This document shows, piece by piece, positions 63,554 to 64,000 of a DNA stretch of 64,000 nt. The stretch spans positions 1-64,000 of the forward strand of contig JAQGBZ010000036.1 of the NCBI GenBank assembly GCA_034687125.1. Direction: 5' to 3'. The stretch's first letter is position 1. Each line of letters begins with the position of its first letter. This DNA is from Neelides folsomi (lineage: Eukaryota > Arthropoda > Collembola > Neelipleona > Neelidae). The translations under genes were made by a program, and so were the position numbers. Under the pieces are notes generated by a model. The model did no database searches. It had not been told where the DNA came from and was given only the letters and a program-made list of their open reading frames with translations.

Positions 63554-64000
63554 CTAAGGAAACAAAGACATGACAAATGATTGAAGATGAATTCCCAATC
63601 CTCAGCCTTCACCATTTAATCCCTCGACTTATCAAATGTAAAGTTCAAAAACATTTTCACAACATCATCTACAAACTTCATTGCACCATTGGCCCAAACT
63701 ATGTAATAACAGTTATAAGTATATAAGCAATAACCACCAACTACAAACTATGTTCTTTTGTACTTAATAGGAGTAATAATGTATTAATAATTTAGGAACC
63801 ACTGAGAGGCGAATGAATATATTTTTCATTTAATAATAAATTAATATGTTTTTAGTAAAACTATATTTTTAATTCCTACCAATGTATGTAATGTATAAAT
63901 ATTGTATTGTATTTGTATTTATATGAGTACTAGAGTATGTAGGTATGGTGTAAGTATTTTATATGTTACATATATGGAATGTATTGAAGAGCATCTTAAC
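63554..64000 (-). other. P5CS upstream intron, running off the window
   Basis: AT-rich DNA after the acceptor of the most 5' visible P5CS exon. The remaining N-terminal exon or exons must lie beyond 64000. No coding similarity to the missing N-terminus is seen here. Confidence 0.5.

Noticed and set aside
1-64000. CRISPR arrays, retroviral or LTR elements, rRNA genes
   Set aside because: No regularly spaced direct repeats, reverse transcriptase or gag/pol motifs, LTR pairs or rRNA sequence were seen.

Overview
This is an AT-rich animal nuclear segment: spliced genes with GT-AG introns, long AT-rich spacers and several non-autonomous DNA transposons. There are no bacterial operons or ribosome binding sites. 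The gene set is a DH-PH RhoGEF, VPS13B, an INPP5F/SAC2 phosphatase, a C2orf42 homologue, an H-subfamily ABC half-transporter and bifunctional P5C synthase. This set, and ABCH in particular, points to an arthropod. Low GC, compact introns and the spacer style would suit a copepod such as a sea louse, but that placement is a guess. Nothing viral or retroviral was recognised.

Layout. 1-2246: spacer with one unexplained minus-strand ORF (658-1026). 2247-11633 (+): DH-PH RhoGEF; its third intron carries a decayed Tigger transposon (5003-7013). 13581-31723 (-): complete VPS13B in 49 exons that stay in phase throughout (predicted 3847 aa). 32412-39136 (-): complete INPP5F/SAC2-like phosphatase in 18 exons (predicted 1126 aa), tandem with VPS13B. 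41632-44884 (+): C2orf42 homologue in 11 exons, divergent from the phosphatase, with a hAT-type MITE starting 17 bp after its stop. 46617-51557 (-): ABCH-type transporter with NBD then TMD, below a locally GC-rich island. 52560-57802: spacer with a hAT-type MITE and a long-armed inverted-repeat element. 57803 to beyond 63553 (-): delta-1-pyrroline-5-carboxylate synthase; its first exons lie past the right edge.

Functional themes. VPS13B (bridge-like lipid transfer) and the SAC2-type PI4P phosphatase both act on Golgi/endosomal membrane lipids and sit head to tail. The RhoGEF is convergent with VPS13B. ABCH transporters are linked to cuticular lipid barriers, and P5CS starts proline synthesis. 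No operon-like link among the genes is implied. Exon boundaries were read by eye from splice consensus and checked by codon-phase arithmetic; the uncertain ones are flagged.
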